From: Flagellimonas eckloniae
GTDB taxonomy: Bacteria; Bacteroidota; Bacteroidia; Flavobacteriales; Flavobacteriaceae
Assembly (NCBI RefSeq): GCF_001413955.1
Contig: NZ_LCTZ01000002.1
Location: 3,024,501-3,088,500, forward strand
Reading direction: 5' to 3'
Length of the DNA: 64,000 nt
A program made the translations under genes and the position numbers. The number at the start of each line of letters is the position of its first letter. Position 1 is the first letter of the stretch. This document shows, piece by piece, positions 1 to 8,100 of the stretch. The notes under the pieces are model-generated. The model was not told the origin of the DNA. It saw nothing but the letters and a program-made list of their open reading frames with translations, and made no database searches.

Positions 1-503
1 TGATCAGTTAACAAGCCAACTCTTAAGGTATCCGCCACCATAAACATAAGGCTCTCCCCATTCAATTCTTGGGCGAGAAAATCAGTATGTCCGGGAAATT
101 TAAAATCTTCAGCCTGAATATTGTTTTTGTTTATTGGAGCTGTGACCAAAACATCTAGGGCATTACTTTTCAAGGCGGCTACAGCAGCCCTTAAAGATTT
201 AATTGCATATTCTCCACCTTGATCCGTTGCTTTACCATACTCAAGTTGAGGTGCTTCCTTCCATACGTTAACTACATTGATTTTCCCATCAACGGCTTGA
301 GACGCATTGTTTATTCCATTAAAGCTGATGTTGAGCTCCAAATCGGACTTTTGCTGAGATATTAATTTATTGGATGCAAAGATTATTGGTGTACAAAAAT
401 CCAGCATTCTTGGGTCCTGAAACGTTTTCAATGCCACCTCACATCCTATACCATTGAAATCGCCTATAGAAATCCCAAGTTTTATTTTCCCCTTTTCCTT
501 CAT
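1..503 (-). CDS. pdxA: 4-hydroxythreonine-4-phosphate dehydrogenase PdxA (3' end outside window)
   Basis: Reading leftwards from an ATG at 501-503, the frame stays open to the window edge, giving about 167 N-terminal residues. The start reads MKEKGKIKLGISIGDFNGIG, the PdxA family opening (GDPAGIG in most members), and further in are VTAPINK and the FPGHTDFLA segment that carries metal/substrate-binding residues in this family. PdxA oxidises 4-phosphohydroxy-L-threonine in the DXP-dependent pyridoxal phosphate pathway in the cytoplasm. The family is usually about 330-350 residues, so roughly half is missing only because the window ends. It is divergent from ribE, with a 58-bp gap that must hold both promoters. 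Identification is by recognisable motifs; the missing C-terminus cannot be assessed. Confidence 0.93.
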   Translation of the reverse strand, partial: MKEKGKIKLGISIGDFNGIGCEVALKTFQDPRMLDFCTPIIFASNKLISQQKSDLELNISFNGINNASQAVDGKINVVNVWKEAPQLEYGKATDQGGEYAIKSLRAAVAALKSNALDVLVTAPINKNNIQAEDFKFPGHTDFLAQELNGESLMFMVADTLRVGLLTD

Positions 504-561
504 AAAATCAATGCTGATATAGCTACATTTACATTACAAAACTACTCAATTAAAAAGATTC

Positions 562-1152
562 ATGTTTACAGGTATTATTGAGACTTTGGGGAAGGTAGAA
601 AAGCTTGAAAAAGAAGGTGATAATTTTCATATCACCATCGCGTCAGAAATCACCTCAGAATTAAAGATAGATCAGAGTGTTGCCCATAATGGGGTTTGCT
701 TAACTGTTGTTTCCGTTGATGGTGAATGCTATACCGTCACGGCTATTGAAGAAACACTGAATAAGACCAATTTAGATGAATTGGAGGTTGGTGATGTAAT
801 GAATCTTGAACGTGCCATGGTTCTGGGCGCAAGATTGGATGGCCATATTGTGCAGGGTCATGTGGACCAGACAGCAGTTTGCATTTCAACAGAAGAAAAG
901 GATGGGAGTTGGATTTTTACTTTTGAATATGATTCTGCCCTTAACAATGTAACTATTGAAAAAGGTTCAATTACAGTGGACGGAGTAAGTTTGACGGTTA
1001 TTGATTCTAAAAACAACAGCTTTAGTGTGGCGATAATTCCCTATACCTATGAACACACTCGATTTAATACCTATAAAAAGGGAACTACTGTAAATTTAGA
1101 ATTTGATGTGATTGGGAAATATGTGGCGCGGTTGATGGAATTCCGGGTCTAA
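562..1152 (+). CDS. ribE: Riboflavin synthase alpha subunit
   Basis: 196 residues, the normal length for riboflavin synthase, which dismutates two 6,7-dimethyl-8-ribityllumazine molecules to riboflavin and a pyrimidinedione in the cytoplasm. The protein opens with the signature MFTGIIE and shows the two tandem lumazine-binding barrels expected of the family: GVCLTV at about 44-49 in the first, GHIVQGHVD at 94-102 starting the second, and VSLTVID near 142 as the second-barrel counterpart. It is divergent from pdxA, so two cofactor biosynthesis genes share one intergenic region. Its stop codon overlaps the stop region of the convergent acetyltransferase gene by 4 bp. No FMN riboswitch fits in the 58-bp upstream gap. 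Confidence 0.97.
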   Translation: MFTGIIETLGKVEKLEKEGDNFHITIASEITSELKIDQSVAHNGVCLTVVSVDGECYTVTAIEETLNKTNLDELEVGDVMNLERAMVLGARLDGHIVQGHVDQTAVCISTEEKDGSWIFTFEYDSALNNVTIEKGSITVDGVSLTVIDSKNNSFSVAIIPYTYEHTRFNTYKKGTTVNLEFDVIGKYVARLMEFRV

Positions 1153-2237
1153 ACTTTTATAAAAATCCTTCTTTTATAAAGTACATATGCCAAGAGACAA
1201 TAAAAAGAAACAACACTTAGTCCGTATAGTAATGATGACAGCTCCATTGTCATAAAATCATGTACATAGATTTTATTGAAAATCCAGCCATGTAAAGAAG
1301 TGTCCTCATCAACTTTTATGGTATAAAACAATTTGGTGATGAAACTGGATAAAAAATATACGGTAATGGCGTTGGCCCCTGCATATTTGAATATACTTCC
1401 GAGCTTTATTTTCTTAACATCAGTAAGAAAATAAATCAATGCCAAAACAATGTTAGCCCAACCTGCTGTGACCAAAACAAAACTGCTTGTCCAAAGTGCT
1501 TTGTTAATGGGAAATATGAAATCCCAAAGATGTCCAACCAATAACATTGAACCTCCTATGCCAAATAACAGCGTCGTTTTTTTATCATGCTTTGAAGTAA
1601 GTATCAAACCAGTGAAAATTCCCAAAATCGAACTTACAATTGCCGGTATTGTGCTCAATAATCCTTCAGGGTCATAATCCGGTTTGTAATTATGGGTTCC
1701 AAAAATATGGACATCCACGTAATTGGCCAAGTTATTTGGTGCTCTCTCCAAAGTTGATGCCACTCCTTCAACAGGAACAAAAACCATTAACAGCCAATAG
1801 CCGATTAACAAAATTGCAGCAACCCAAATCAGTTTTTTCCAATTTAGATTTATAAAGAGTATTGCTGCAAAAAAGAACACTACTCCAATGCGTTGCAAAA
1901 CTCCTGGAAAGCGTATTTCAGCAAAATCCTTGAAAAACGGAAAAGTAATTGTAAATGCTCCAAGAAAAAGCCCAAGCCCGATTAACTTTAGGCTTCGAAT
2001 GGCAATTTTATTATAAACACTGGTGCCTGAGGTCTTGTTTTGATAAGCAAGTGCTATAGACGTTCCTACAATAAACAGAAAAAAAGGGAAAACCAAATCT
2101 GTTGGTGTATATCCATGCCATTTGGCATGCAATAAAGGCGCATAAACATTGGACCATGTGCCGGGAGTATTCACCAAAATCATTAACACAATGGTCATGC
2201 CCCTAAAAATATCAACCGACAAAACCCTGTTTTTCAT
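1149..2237 (-). CDS. NagX/HGSNAT-like transmembrane N-acetyltransferase (DUF5009/DUF1624 type)
   Basis: 362-residue polytopic membrane protein. The N-terminus (RVLSVDIFRGMTI), the following HAKWHGYTPTDLVFPFFLF stretch and the ending KRRIFIKV are typical of bacterial relatives of heparan-alpha-glucosaminide N-acetyltransferase. His37 aligns by eye with the acetyl-accepting histidine of the human enzyme. The family moves acetyl groups from cytosolic acetyl-CoA across the membrane to amino sugars; the substrate here is inferred. It lies 6 bp downstream of a sodium:solute symporter gene, so the two are probably one transcript that could import and acetylate the same sugar. A second relative lies at 48464-49558 in this window. 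Its stop overlaps the convergent ribE stop. Confidence 0.85.
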   Translation of the reverse strand: MKNRVLSVDIFRGMTIVLMILVNTPGTWSNVYAPLLHAKWHGYTPTDLVFPFFLFIVGTSIALAYQNKTSGTSVYNKIAIRSLKLIGLGLFLGAFTITFPFFKDFAEIRFPGVLQRIGVVFFFAAILFINLNWKKLIWVAAILLIGYWLLMVFVPVEGVASTLERAPNNLANYVDVHIFGTHNYKPDYDPEGLLSTIPAIVSSILGIFTGLILTSKHDKKTTLLFGIGGSMLLVGHLWDFIFPINKALWTSSFVLVTAGWANIVLALIYFLTDVKKIKLGSIFKYAGANAITVYFLSSFITKLFYTIKVDEDTSLHGWIFNKIYVHDFMTMELSSLLYGLSVVSFYCLLAYVLYKRRIFIKV

Positions 2238-2243
2238 ATCCCT

Positions 2244-4055
2244 CTATAAAATAGTATCTTTCATTTTACCCCATGCTTTTATAAGTAAAAAAGCAGATAG
2301 AGCCGCCACTCCAGTAAGTATCAAAGCTAAACTTGTTTCGCCATAAATCCAATATCCTGTGGCAAACATAATTGTATAGATTAATATAACACCCAATAAC
2401 ATTGCAGTAATTCCAGACGGTACGCTCCATTTTTCCTTACTGTTCATAATTATAATGTTATCTGCTTTTGCATCTGCTACAACCTTTGCCCAACCTGGTC
2501 CGCCAGGTTGAATTTTTTGATAAAAACTGCGTAAAACATCTTTGGTCTCTGGTTGGGTAACAAAAGTAGCCGTGACCCAAATGATGGTGGTGACTATCAT
2601 AATAAAGGGAAGTTCGGCCCAATCTGGAAACAAACCATAATCGGCATGAAAAAGAAGGTCTCCCAATTGCGTTGTCTCCAAAACAATGGCCAAAATACCT
2701 GATGAGAACATAGCTGTAATTTCGCTCCATGCATTAATGCGCCACCAAAACCATCTCAATATGAAAATGAGCCCAGTTCCAGCGCCAAACGACAACAGCA
2801 AATTGAAAACTCCCATTGCATTTTGCAGTGCCAATGCCAAGAGGGCGCTAAGCAACATTAAAATGACCGTTGATAATCTGCCAACATTGACCATCTGTTT
2901 TTCAGTCGCATTTGGATTAATCTGTTGTTTGTAAAAATCATAAACAATATAAGATGAACCCCAGTTTAACTGTGTAGAAATTGTACTCATGTAAGCTGCC
3001 ACCAGTGAAGCCAAAACAATACCTAACAACCCACTTGGAAGTTTGGTCAACATTGCCGAATAGGCCAAATCATGCCCCAATTTATCTTCTGCTATATTTG
3101 GGAATGCCTCATGTATGCTGGCAATATCAGGATAAACAACTAGAGACGCTAGAGCAACTAAAATCCAGGGCCATGGGCGCAAGGCATAGTGCATAATATT
3201 AAAGAAGAATGTGGCTCCTATGGCATGGTTCTCATTTTTTGCTGCCAACATACGCTGTGCAATATATCCCCCTCCCCCGGGTTCGCCTCCTGGGTACCAA
3301 GAACTCCACCACTGTACCGCCAAGGGAATTATCAGCATGGTAATTACGGCTTTTTTGTCCGTAAGGTCTGGAAGGATACTTAGCTTGTCCTTTACATTTT
3401 CATTTTCCATGATAGCCTCAAGTCCGCCGACCTCAGGAATATTTACCAAATAATATGCTGCTCCAATGGCTCCGGCCATGGCCACAAAAAAGAGCAAAAA
3501 ATCGCTATAGACCACTCCTTTAAATCCACCAAGGGCGCTAAAAACCACCGTAATCAAACCAGCGCTAACCACGGTTTCCCAAGGTTCAAGGCCAAGCATA
3601 ACCCCTCCAATTTTTATTGCTGCCAATGTTACCGCCGCCATTGTAATTACATTAAAAAGAACTCCAAGATAAATGGCTCTAAACTTTCTCAAAAAGCTTG
3701 CGGCCTTTCCGCCATACCGTAGTTCATAAAATTCCAGGTCTGTTTTTACATTGGATTTCCTCCATAATTTGGCATAGACAAAAACAGTAAGCATTCCTGT
3801 TATTAAAAAACACCACCAGCCCCAATTCCCAGAAACCCCATTGGTTCTAACTAAATCCGTTACAAGGTTTGGCGTGTCTGTAGAAAACGTGGTTGCAACC
3901 ATTGAGAGACCCAATAACCACCAGGGCATGGTCCTACCCGAGAGGAAATATTCAGAAGAGCTTTTCCCAGATTTTTTGGAAACATAAATGCCTATAAAAA
4001 GGACAATTCCGAAAAAGCCAAATATAAGTACGTAATCAAGTGTCTGTAAATCCAT
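2244..4055 (-). CDS. Sodium:solute symporter (SSS family)
   Basis: 603 residues with about 13-14 hydrophobic segments, beginning directly with a membrane helix (LDYVLIFGFFGIVLFIGIYV) followed by the SGRTMPWWLLGLSM segment characteristic of SSS transporters such as SGLT/PutP relatives. The core spans roughly residues 5-430, with a glycine-rich loop GEPGGGGYIAQRMLAAKN near 255-275 that is common in Bacteroidota sugar and sialic-acid type members. The extra C-terminal helices after residue 500 are normal for this branch. It acts in the inner membrane and couples Na+ to uptake of a small solute; specificity cannot be read from sequence, but the downstream NagX-like acetyltransferase suggests a sugar or amino sugar. 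It is the first gene of a two-gene leftward unit. Confidence 0.9.
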   Translation of the reverse strand: MDLQTLDYVLIFGFFGIVLFIGIYVSKKSGKSSSEYFLSGRTMPWWLLGLSMVATTFSTDTPNLVTDLVRTNGVSGNWGWWCFLITGMLTVFVYAKLWRKSNVKTDLEFYELRYGGKAASFLRKFRAIYLGVLFNVITMAAVTLAAIKIGGVMLGLEPWETVVSAGLITVVFSALGGFKGVVYSDFLLFFVAMAGAIGAAYYLVNIPEVGGLEAIMENENVKDKLSILPDLTDKKAVITMLIIPLAVQWWSSWYPGGEPGGGGYIAQRMLAAKNENHAIGATFFFNIMHYALRPWPWILVALASLVVYPDIASIHEAFPNIAEDKLGHDLAYSAMLTKLPSGLLGIVLASLVAAYMSTISTQLNWGSSYIVYDFYKQQINPNATEKQMVNVGRLSTVILMLLSALLALALQNAMGVFNLLLSFGAGTGLIFILRWFWWRINAWSEITAMFSSGILAIVLETTQLGDLLFHADYGLFPDWAELPFIMIVTTIIWVTATFVTQPETKDVLRSFYQKIQPGGPGWAKVVADAKADNIIIMNSKEKWSVPSGITAMLLGVILIYTIMFATGYWIYGETSLALILTGVAALSAFLLIKAWGKMKDTIL

Positions 4056-4140
4056 GGTTTGGTTTTGGTTGTTGGCTAAAGTATAATTTTTTAAAATACC
4101 TTTACCCTTTGTTCGCTAAACAACAGTTTTGACATTCTTT

Positions 4141-4884
4141 ATGACATTGGAATCTTCCTTAGTGGTTTGGTCCATGGCCGCTACAGCAGCATTTTTAATG
4201 GGTATTTCAAAAGCGGGTCTGAAAGGACTTTCCATTTTTAATGTAACCCTCATGGCATTGGCTTTTGGTGCTAGGGAGTCTACAGGCTTAATTATTCCAT
4301 TGTTACTGGTGGGAGACGTATTTGCTGTGGTCTACTACAATCGACACACACAGTGGAGCTATATCATAAAATTTCTACCATGGATGGTTCTAGGGATTCT
4401 TATCGGTGTTTTTATTGGAAAGGATTTGCCTGAAAAGGAATTTAAGCTTAGCATGGTAGTCGTTATTTTTATAAGCTTGGCTGTTCTCGTTTGGTGGGAC
4501 AAGCGAAAGTCCCAAGCCATTCCAAAACACTGGTTGTTTTCTGGCTCCATTGGAATTGTTGCGGGTATTTGCACAATGATCGGTAACCTAGCTGGGGCTT
4601 TTACCAATATTTTCTTTTTGGCGATGCGGCTTCCTAAAAATGAGTTCGTCGGTACTGCCGCGTGGTTATTTCTAATTACTAACTTGTTTAAATTACCCTT
4701 TCACATCTTTGTTTGGAAAACCATTTCCACAGAGTCATTGTTGATTAATCTTAAGTTGTTTCCATCTATTCTTTTGGGTCTTTTTGCTGGGGTAGCCATT
4801 GTAAAATTAATTAATGATAAAAATTATAAAAGATTCATTTTGATTGTAACAGCGGTTGGGGCAATTGCCATTTTATTTAAATAA
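4141..4884 (+). CDS. TauE/SafE-family anion exporter
   Basis: About 247 residues and eight hydrophobic segments, with the family features SKAGLKGLSIFNVTLMAL near the start and a second similar region around GNLAGAFTNIFFLAMRLPKN. TauE/SafE proteins are inner-membrane exporters of sulfite or other organosulfur anions; the substrate here is unknown. The ATG at 4141 is preferred; an in-frame TTG lies 12 bp upstream and would add four residues (MTFF). The gene is divergent from the sodium:solute symporter with an 85-bp gap and is followed by an unrelated convergent gene, so it appears monocistronic. Confidence 0.87.
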   Translation: MTLESSLVVWSMAATAAFLMGISKAGLKGLSIFNVTLMALAFGARESTGLIIPLLLVGDVFAVVYYNRHTQWSYIIKFLPWMVLGILIGVFIGKDLPEKEFKLSMVVVIFISLAVLVWWDKRKSQAIPKHWLFSGSIGIVAGICTMIGNLAGAFTNIFFLAMRLPKNEFVGTAAWLFLITNLFKLPFHIFVWKTISTESLLINLKLFPSILLGLFAGVAIVKLINDKNYKRFILIVTAVGAIAILFK

Positions 4885-4999
4885 AGAAGCCCTGCCGTAA
4901 TTTTACTTTTCTCTTATTTTAAAAACCCATGCGTCAGTTTCACCAACTTGCGTACTATGCTTTTCGGGAACTTGACTAGTTAGTCCCTTTTTTCCATAG

Positions 5000-6700
5000 T
5001 TAATCAATGGGTTCCTTTTTGTTGGTTGTCAGCTTCACCAATCCTTCGGCATCTGGTCTTCGGTTGGATGTTGTAGCCGCATCACCATACCAATAGACAC
5101 CGACACCATATTCCATGTCGACATCTTCCGTCCAGCTCCAGACTTCCATATCCAGTTGGAGAGAACTTCCAAAAGGCATGACATCCAAGGCGCGGGAACG
5201 TGTTTCGGTACTATAGCCCTGTGTATTTCTTGTGCCGAATTCAGCTTCGGTTTTTCTGTTGTTCTTATTGTAAACATTTGAATTAGGTTGTGCGTGAAAT
5301 GGGTGTTCATAGAAATCGTTGCTCATTCCTCCCCAAGAATACCCGTAATAGTCTTCCGTACCCGTTCCAAAAATGGAAGGGAAATCTTCTCCATCGACCC
5401 ATATTTTCTCATCCCCTTCGCCCCACCAACGCTTCACAGGGTTCCAAATGGTCAAGGCATCGCCCACGTATACACCTCTTCCTTTCAGTGTCACATAGTT
5501 CCAGTCGGAGAACGGTCTTGTGGATACGGGGTATTCTCCCCGCCATGCAGCGTTGAAGTACATACTGTTTTCGTCCCATTCCCAATCACCAACGGTGGCA
5601 TTGAGCTCGACATCCACAGGTTCGTTGCCTAAGTTAAATATTGATATTTTTCCTGATCTTTGGTACGGCATCACCCAACGACTGGACATGGCCCCGTCAT
5701 TATCCACAGTTCTATACCAACCCTGAAAGGGATTTAACCCAATTCCACTACCAAAGAAGTCACCTATTGGGCACCATACGGTTTCTTGTCCATCGAACTC
5801 CACTTTTAGGACAACCGAGCGGGTTACTGTTGAATCCTGGTAGTCCCCAAGCTTTAGGGAAAGTGAGCGAACCGCTCCTGTCCCTTTAGGCAGTACAATA
5901 GACTTCTCTTCTTTGTAGGCGACTGTTTCCTTCAATTCCAATGCCTTACCAACTGAGCTGTTTTTTGGTGACAACAATGTTTTACAAACTTTTTTGGTCA
6001 GTGCGTCCGCCTTTTTGAAGTTTTCCATAGTGAAGGTTTCTACGGCCGTGCCCTCATCATATGCCCTATATGTAAACTGATAAAAAAAGGGTCTTTCGGT
6101 AACGGTGACCTTACAACTTTTTGCATAGGTTATAGGAAAAAAGGAAACAGCAGACCTTAAAGATTTATGTGCTAACGGAAAAGGGAAAAGTCCGGTCCCG
6201 TTCAAAAGCCCTAGCATGTTTCCCTCCAGAACGGGTTCGGTTGCCCCATCCAGATAAATTTTTATTGTACTTGTGGTACTAGGGTCTTTTGGGTTCGAAT
6301 ACGGCATCCATGTCCGTACAATTGCTCCCGGGCCCTTATGGTCCATGAGCACCCATTCTTTTACGCCATTATGCTCTTCGACGCGGAGAAAATTATGGAG
6401 CCCTTCTTTGGTGTTGAAGTCCGCATTGGTGAACCAACCTACCGTATCTTGGGGAGTCTTGGAGGCTCTGTTATAACTGCTTTCCTGTTTTAAGCGGAAA
6501 TTGTTTTGGGGGAATTTGGCGACCATATCGCGGTCTGTCATCTCTTTGAGCAAAGATGTTATGGTCACTATTTGGTTTTCATCGCCTTTAACTTTTTTTG
6601 GCTCGTTTACACATCCTGTAAAAACGAGCGTAGTGAATAGTACTGTTATACTATTTATGTTTATTTGTGAGGTAAACCGTGTTAACTTAAAGTTCAGCAT
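5000..6700 (-). CDS. DUF2961 (GH172-type) lipoprotein, putative glycoside hydrolase
   Basis: About 566 residues from the ATG at 6698-6700; an upstream in-frame TTG at 6722-6724 would add eight residues in front of the signal peptide and is less likely. A hydrophobic signal ends in the lipobox FTGC (lipid Cys about residue 30), so it should be a periplasmic or surface lipoprotein. DUF2961 hallmarks are visible: GPGAIVRTWMP near 120, the DFFGSGIGLNPF segment mid-protein, and FGTGTEDYYGYSWG towards the C-terminus, which carries the acidic residues of the family. DUF2961 proteins were classified as GH172 after fructofuranosidase and arabinofuranosidase activities were found; the activity here is inferred. 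It stands alone, with no SusCD pair next to it. Confidence 0.85.
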   Translation of the reverse strand: MLNFKLTRFTSQININSITVLFTTLVFTGCVNEPKKVKGDENQIVTITSLLKEMTDRDMVAKFPQNNFRLKQESSYNRASKTPQDTVGWFTNADFNTKEGLHNFLRVEEHNGVKEWVLMDHKGPGAIVRTWMPYSNPKDPSTTSTIKIYLDGATEPVLEGNMLGLLNGTGLFPFPLAHKSLRSAVSFFPITYAKSCKVTVTERPFFYQFTYRAYDEGTAVETFTMENFKKADALTKKVCKTLLSPKNSSVGKALELKETVAYKEEKSIVLPKGTGAVRSLSLKLGDYQDSTVTRSVVLKVEFDGQETVWCPIGDFFGSGIGLNPFQGWYRTVDNDGAMSSRWVMPYQRSGKISIFNLGNEPVDVELNATVGDWEWDENSMYFNAAWRGEYPVSTRPFSDWNYVTLKGRGVYVGDALTIWNPVKRWWGEGDEKIWVDGEDFPSIFGTGTEDYYGYSWGGMSNDFYEHPFHAQPNSNVYNKNNRKTEAEFGTRNTQGYSTETRSRALDVMPFGSSLQLDMEVWSWTEDVDMEYGVGVYWYGDAATTSNRRPDAEGLVKLTTNKKEPID

Positions 6701-6724
6701 AGTGGATTTATTTGACTTCTCCAA

Positions 6725-7048
6725 TAGGTCTTTGATTGGTTTAAATTTCCAAAATATGTTCCAATAGAACCGTTTTTAATTTCGAAATAATTTCTTAGTT
6801 TTCTCTGGCTCGGTAACCAGTTTGGATTTATGTGGCAAAATAAGTTACCAGTCGTCCATCCTAACAGTGGTCTTGTTATAAAAATAGGCTTCATGCCCTC
6901 CGGTCCCTTCACTTCCTGTCAAAATACTGCTTATATTTTACCATCGCTTTTTTAGAAAGAGACACCCCTGAAATATTGGTCAGTTTTGGCACAAAATAAA
7001 CCCTCCTAACTAACTTAAAGTAGATAAGAGGGTTGTGATTTTACTTTG
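6725..7048. other. 324-bp gene-free stretch between the DUF2961 gene and tRNA
   Basis: No convincing protein-coding frame is present. One leftward frame (6694-6912) runs into the DUF2961 gene without a recognisable motif and is judged noise. The right end (6999-7034) holds a hairpin that could terminate the leftward tRNA transcript. The rest would contain the promoter of the DUF2961 gene, but no perfect TAnnTTTG match was found; TATTTTG is the nearest. Confidence 0.5.
6999..7034 (-). terminator. Hairpin downstream of the tRNA gene
   Basis: AACCCTC at 6999-7005 pairs perfectly with GAGGGTT at 7028-7034 across a 22-nt loop. Read leftwards, the hairpin is followed by a T-rich tract (TTTATTTTG). 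It lies 15 bp beyond the tRNA 3' end, which fits an intrinsic terminator, although the loop is long. Confidence 0.45.
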
Positions 7049-7122
7049 TGGTCCCACATGGGCTCGAACCATGGACCCCCTGATTATGAGTCAGGTGCTC
7101 TAACCAGCTGAGCTATAGGACC
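7049..7122 (-). tRNA. tRNA with CAU anticodon (elongator Met or lysidine-type Ile2)
   Basis: A 74-nt cloverleaf on the minus strand. The acceptor stem GGTCCTA pairs with TGGGACC, discriminator A73, D-arm AGCTCAGCTGGTTAGAGC, anticodon stem CCTGA/TCAGG enclosing loop CTCATAA, and T-arm with GGTTCGAGCC. CCA is not encoded. The CAT anticodon could be read as Met, or as Ile if C34 is changed to lysidine by TilS; the identity elements visible by eye do not decide between them. It is not an initiator tRNA, because the anticodon stem lacks the three consecutive GC pairs of that class. Confidence 0.93.
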
Positions 7123-7182
7123 TGCAATTTTGCGGATGCAATATTACCATTTATTTTCCTTCGTCGCAAGATTTTAATACAA

Positions 7183-7590
7183 CTACCCCTCATTTATTTC
7201 CTGACAAAGCTCTACCAATACCCCGTTGGTTCCCTTTGGATGCAAAAATGCGACCAATTTGTTGTCCGCCCCTTGTTTGGGCACTTCATTTAAAACGGTA
7301 AAACCTTCCTTTTTCAATCGTGTAATTTCCATTACAATATCGTCAACGGCAAAGGCAATATGGTGAACTCCTTCACCTTTCTTTTCCAAAAACTTTGCTA
7401 TTGGACTATCTACCGTAGTAGCTTCCAACAATTCTATTTTATTGGGTCCAGATTTAAAAAAAGAGGTGCGCACCCCTTCGGATGGGACTTCTTCCATTTT
7501 ATAGTGGGATGCTCCCAAGAGTTTTGCAAACAAGCTGTTGGAGTCTTTCAAATTCTTTACCGCAATACCTATATGTTCTATTTTATCCAT
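7183..7590 (-). CDS. mce: Methylmalonyl-CoA epimerase
   Basis: 135 residues from the ATG at 7588-7590; a longer frame from 7653 adds 21 residues that do not resemble the family, whose proteins begin as here with MDKIEHIGIAVKNL. It is a vicinal-oxygen-chelate (glyoxalase-fold) enzyme: metal-ligand candidates are His6, His76/His77 (GVHHIAFAVDD) and Glu127 (VLVELCQE). It interconverts the R and S epimers of methylmalonyl-CoA between propionyl-CoA carboxylase and the B12-dependent mutase. It is divergent from rbfA and close to the tRNA gene, which is transcribed in the same direction. No other propionate-pathway gene lies nearby. Confidence 0.92.
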   Translation of the reverse strand: MDKIEHIGIAVKNLKDSNSLFAKLLGASHYKMEEVPSEGVRTSFFKSGPNKIELLEATTVDSPIAKFLEKKGEGVHHIAFAVDDIVMEITRLKKEGFTVLNEVPKQGADNKLVAFLHPKGTNGVLVELCQEINEG

Positions 7591-7693
7591 CTGATTCCAC
7601 TTTAAGTGTACGTGAACAACTGAATGTACATCAATTTCTTCAAAAATAAACACTGGATTTGTATCATATCATGAGGTTCGTCATTAATTCCAC

Positions 7694-7701
7694 TATTTTT
7701 G
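7694..7701 (+). promoter_or_regulatory. Putative -7 element of rbfA
   Basis: TATTTTTG matches the Bacteroidota -7 consensus TAnnTTTG exactly and ends only 4 bp before the rbfA ATG. If it is used, transcription would begin at or next to the start codon, giving a leaderless mRNA. No TTG at the -33 spacing was found. Confidence 0.35.
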
Positions 7702-7705
7702 TGCT

Positions 7706-8098
7706 ATGGAAACACAACGGCAGAAGAAAATAGGGGGAATCATCCAAAAGGATATCGTAGATATTTTGCAGCGTGCCGCCACAGATGGTGGATTAAAGGG
7801 AACCTTGATTTCTGTTTCAAAAGTTTCCGTTACTACGGATCTTTCCATTGCCAAGGTATATGTAAGTATTTTTCCAAATAAAAGTGCTAATGTACTGTTG
7901 GAAGGAATAAAATCGAACCAAAACCTTATTAAGCATGAGTTGGCCCAACGCACAAAAAACCAATTGCGGCGAGTGCCTGAACTCAATTTTTACTTGGATG
8001 ATTCCTTGGAGTATATTGACAAGATTGAAAAATCACTGAAAGGAGAAGAAAACCCCATTGAAAATAGAGATTTACTGGACAAACGCAAGAAATCCTGA
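7706..8098 (+). CDS. rbfA: 30S ribosome-binding factor RbfA
   Basis: 130 residues, typical of RbfA, a KH-fold protein that binds the immature 30S subunit and helps 16S rRNA 5'-end maturation and cold adaptation. Visible family features are the opening ETQRQKKIGGIIQKDIVDIL, the central TTDLSIAKVYVSIFP strand-helix element, and the conserved RVPELNFYLDDSLEYIDKIE near the end. It is followed 2 bp later by the FtsX-type permease gene, with which it is likely co-transcribed, an arrangement common in Flavobacteriaceae. Confidence 0.96.
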   Translation: METQRQKKIGGIIQKDIVDILQRAATDGGLKGTLISVSKVSVTTDLSIAKVYVSIFPNKSANVLLEGIKSNQNLIKHELAQRTKNQLRRVPELNFYLDDSLEYIDKIEKSLKGEENPIENRDLLDKRKKS

Positions 8099-8100
8099 TT

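Noticed and set aside
504..561. FMN riboswitch before ribE
   Set aside because: The 58-bp gap is too short for the aptamer and shows none of its conserved segments.
6694..6912. 72-residue leftward frame before the DUF2961 gene
   Set aside because: Overlaps the signal-peptide region of that gene in another frame and has no signal, motif or ribosome-binding sequence.
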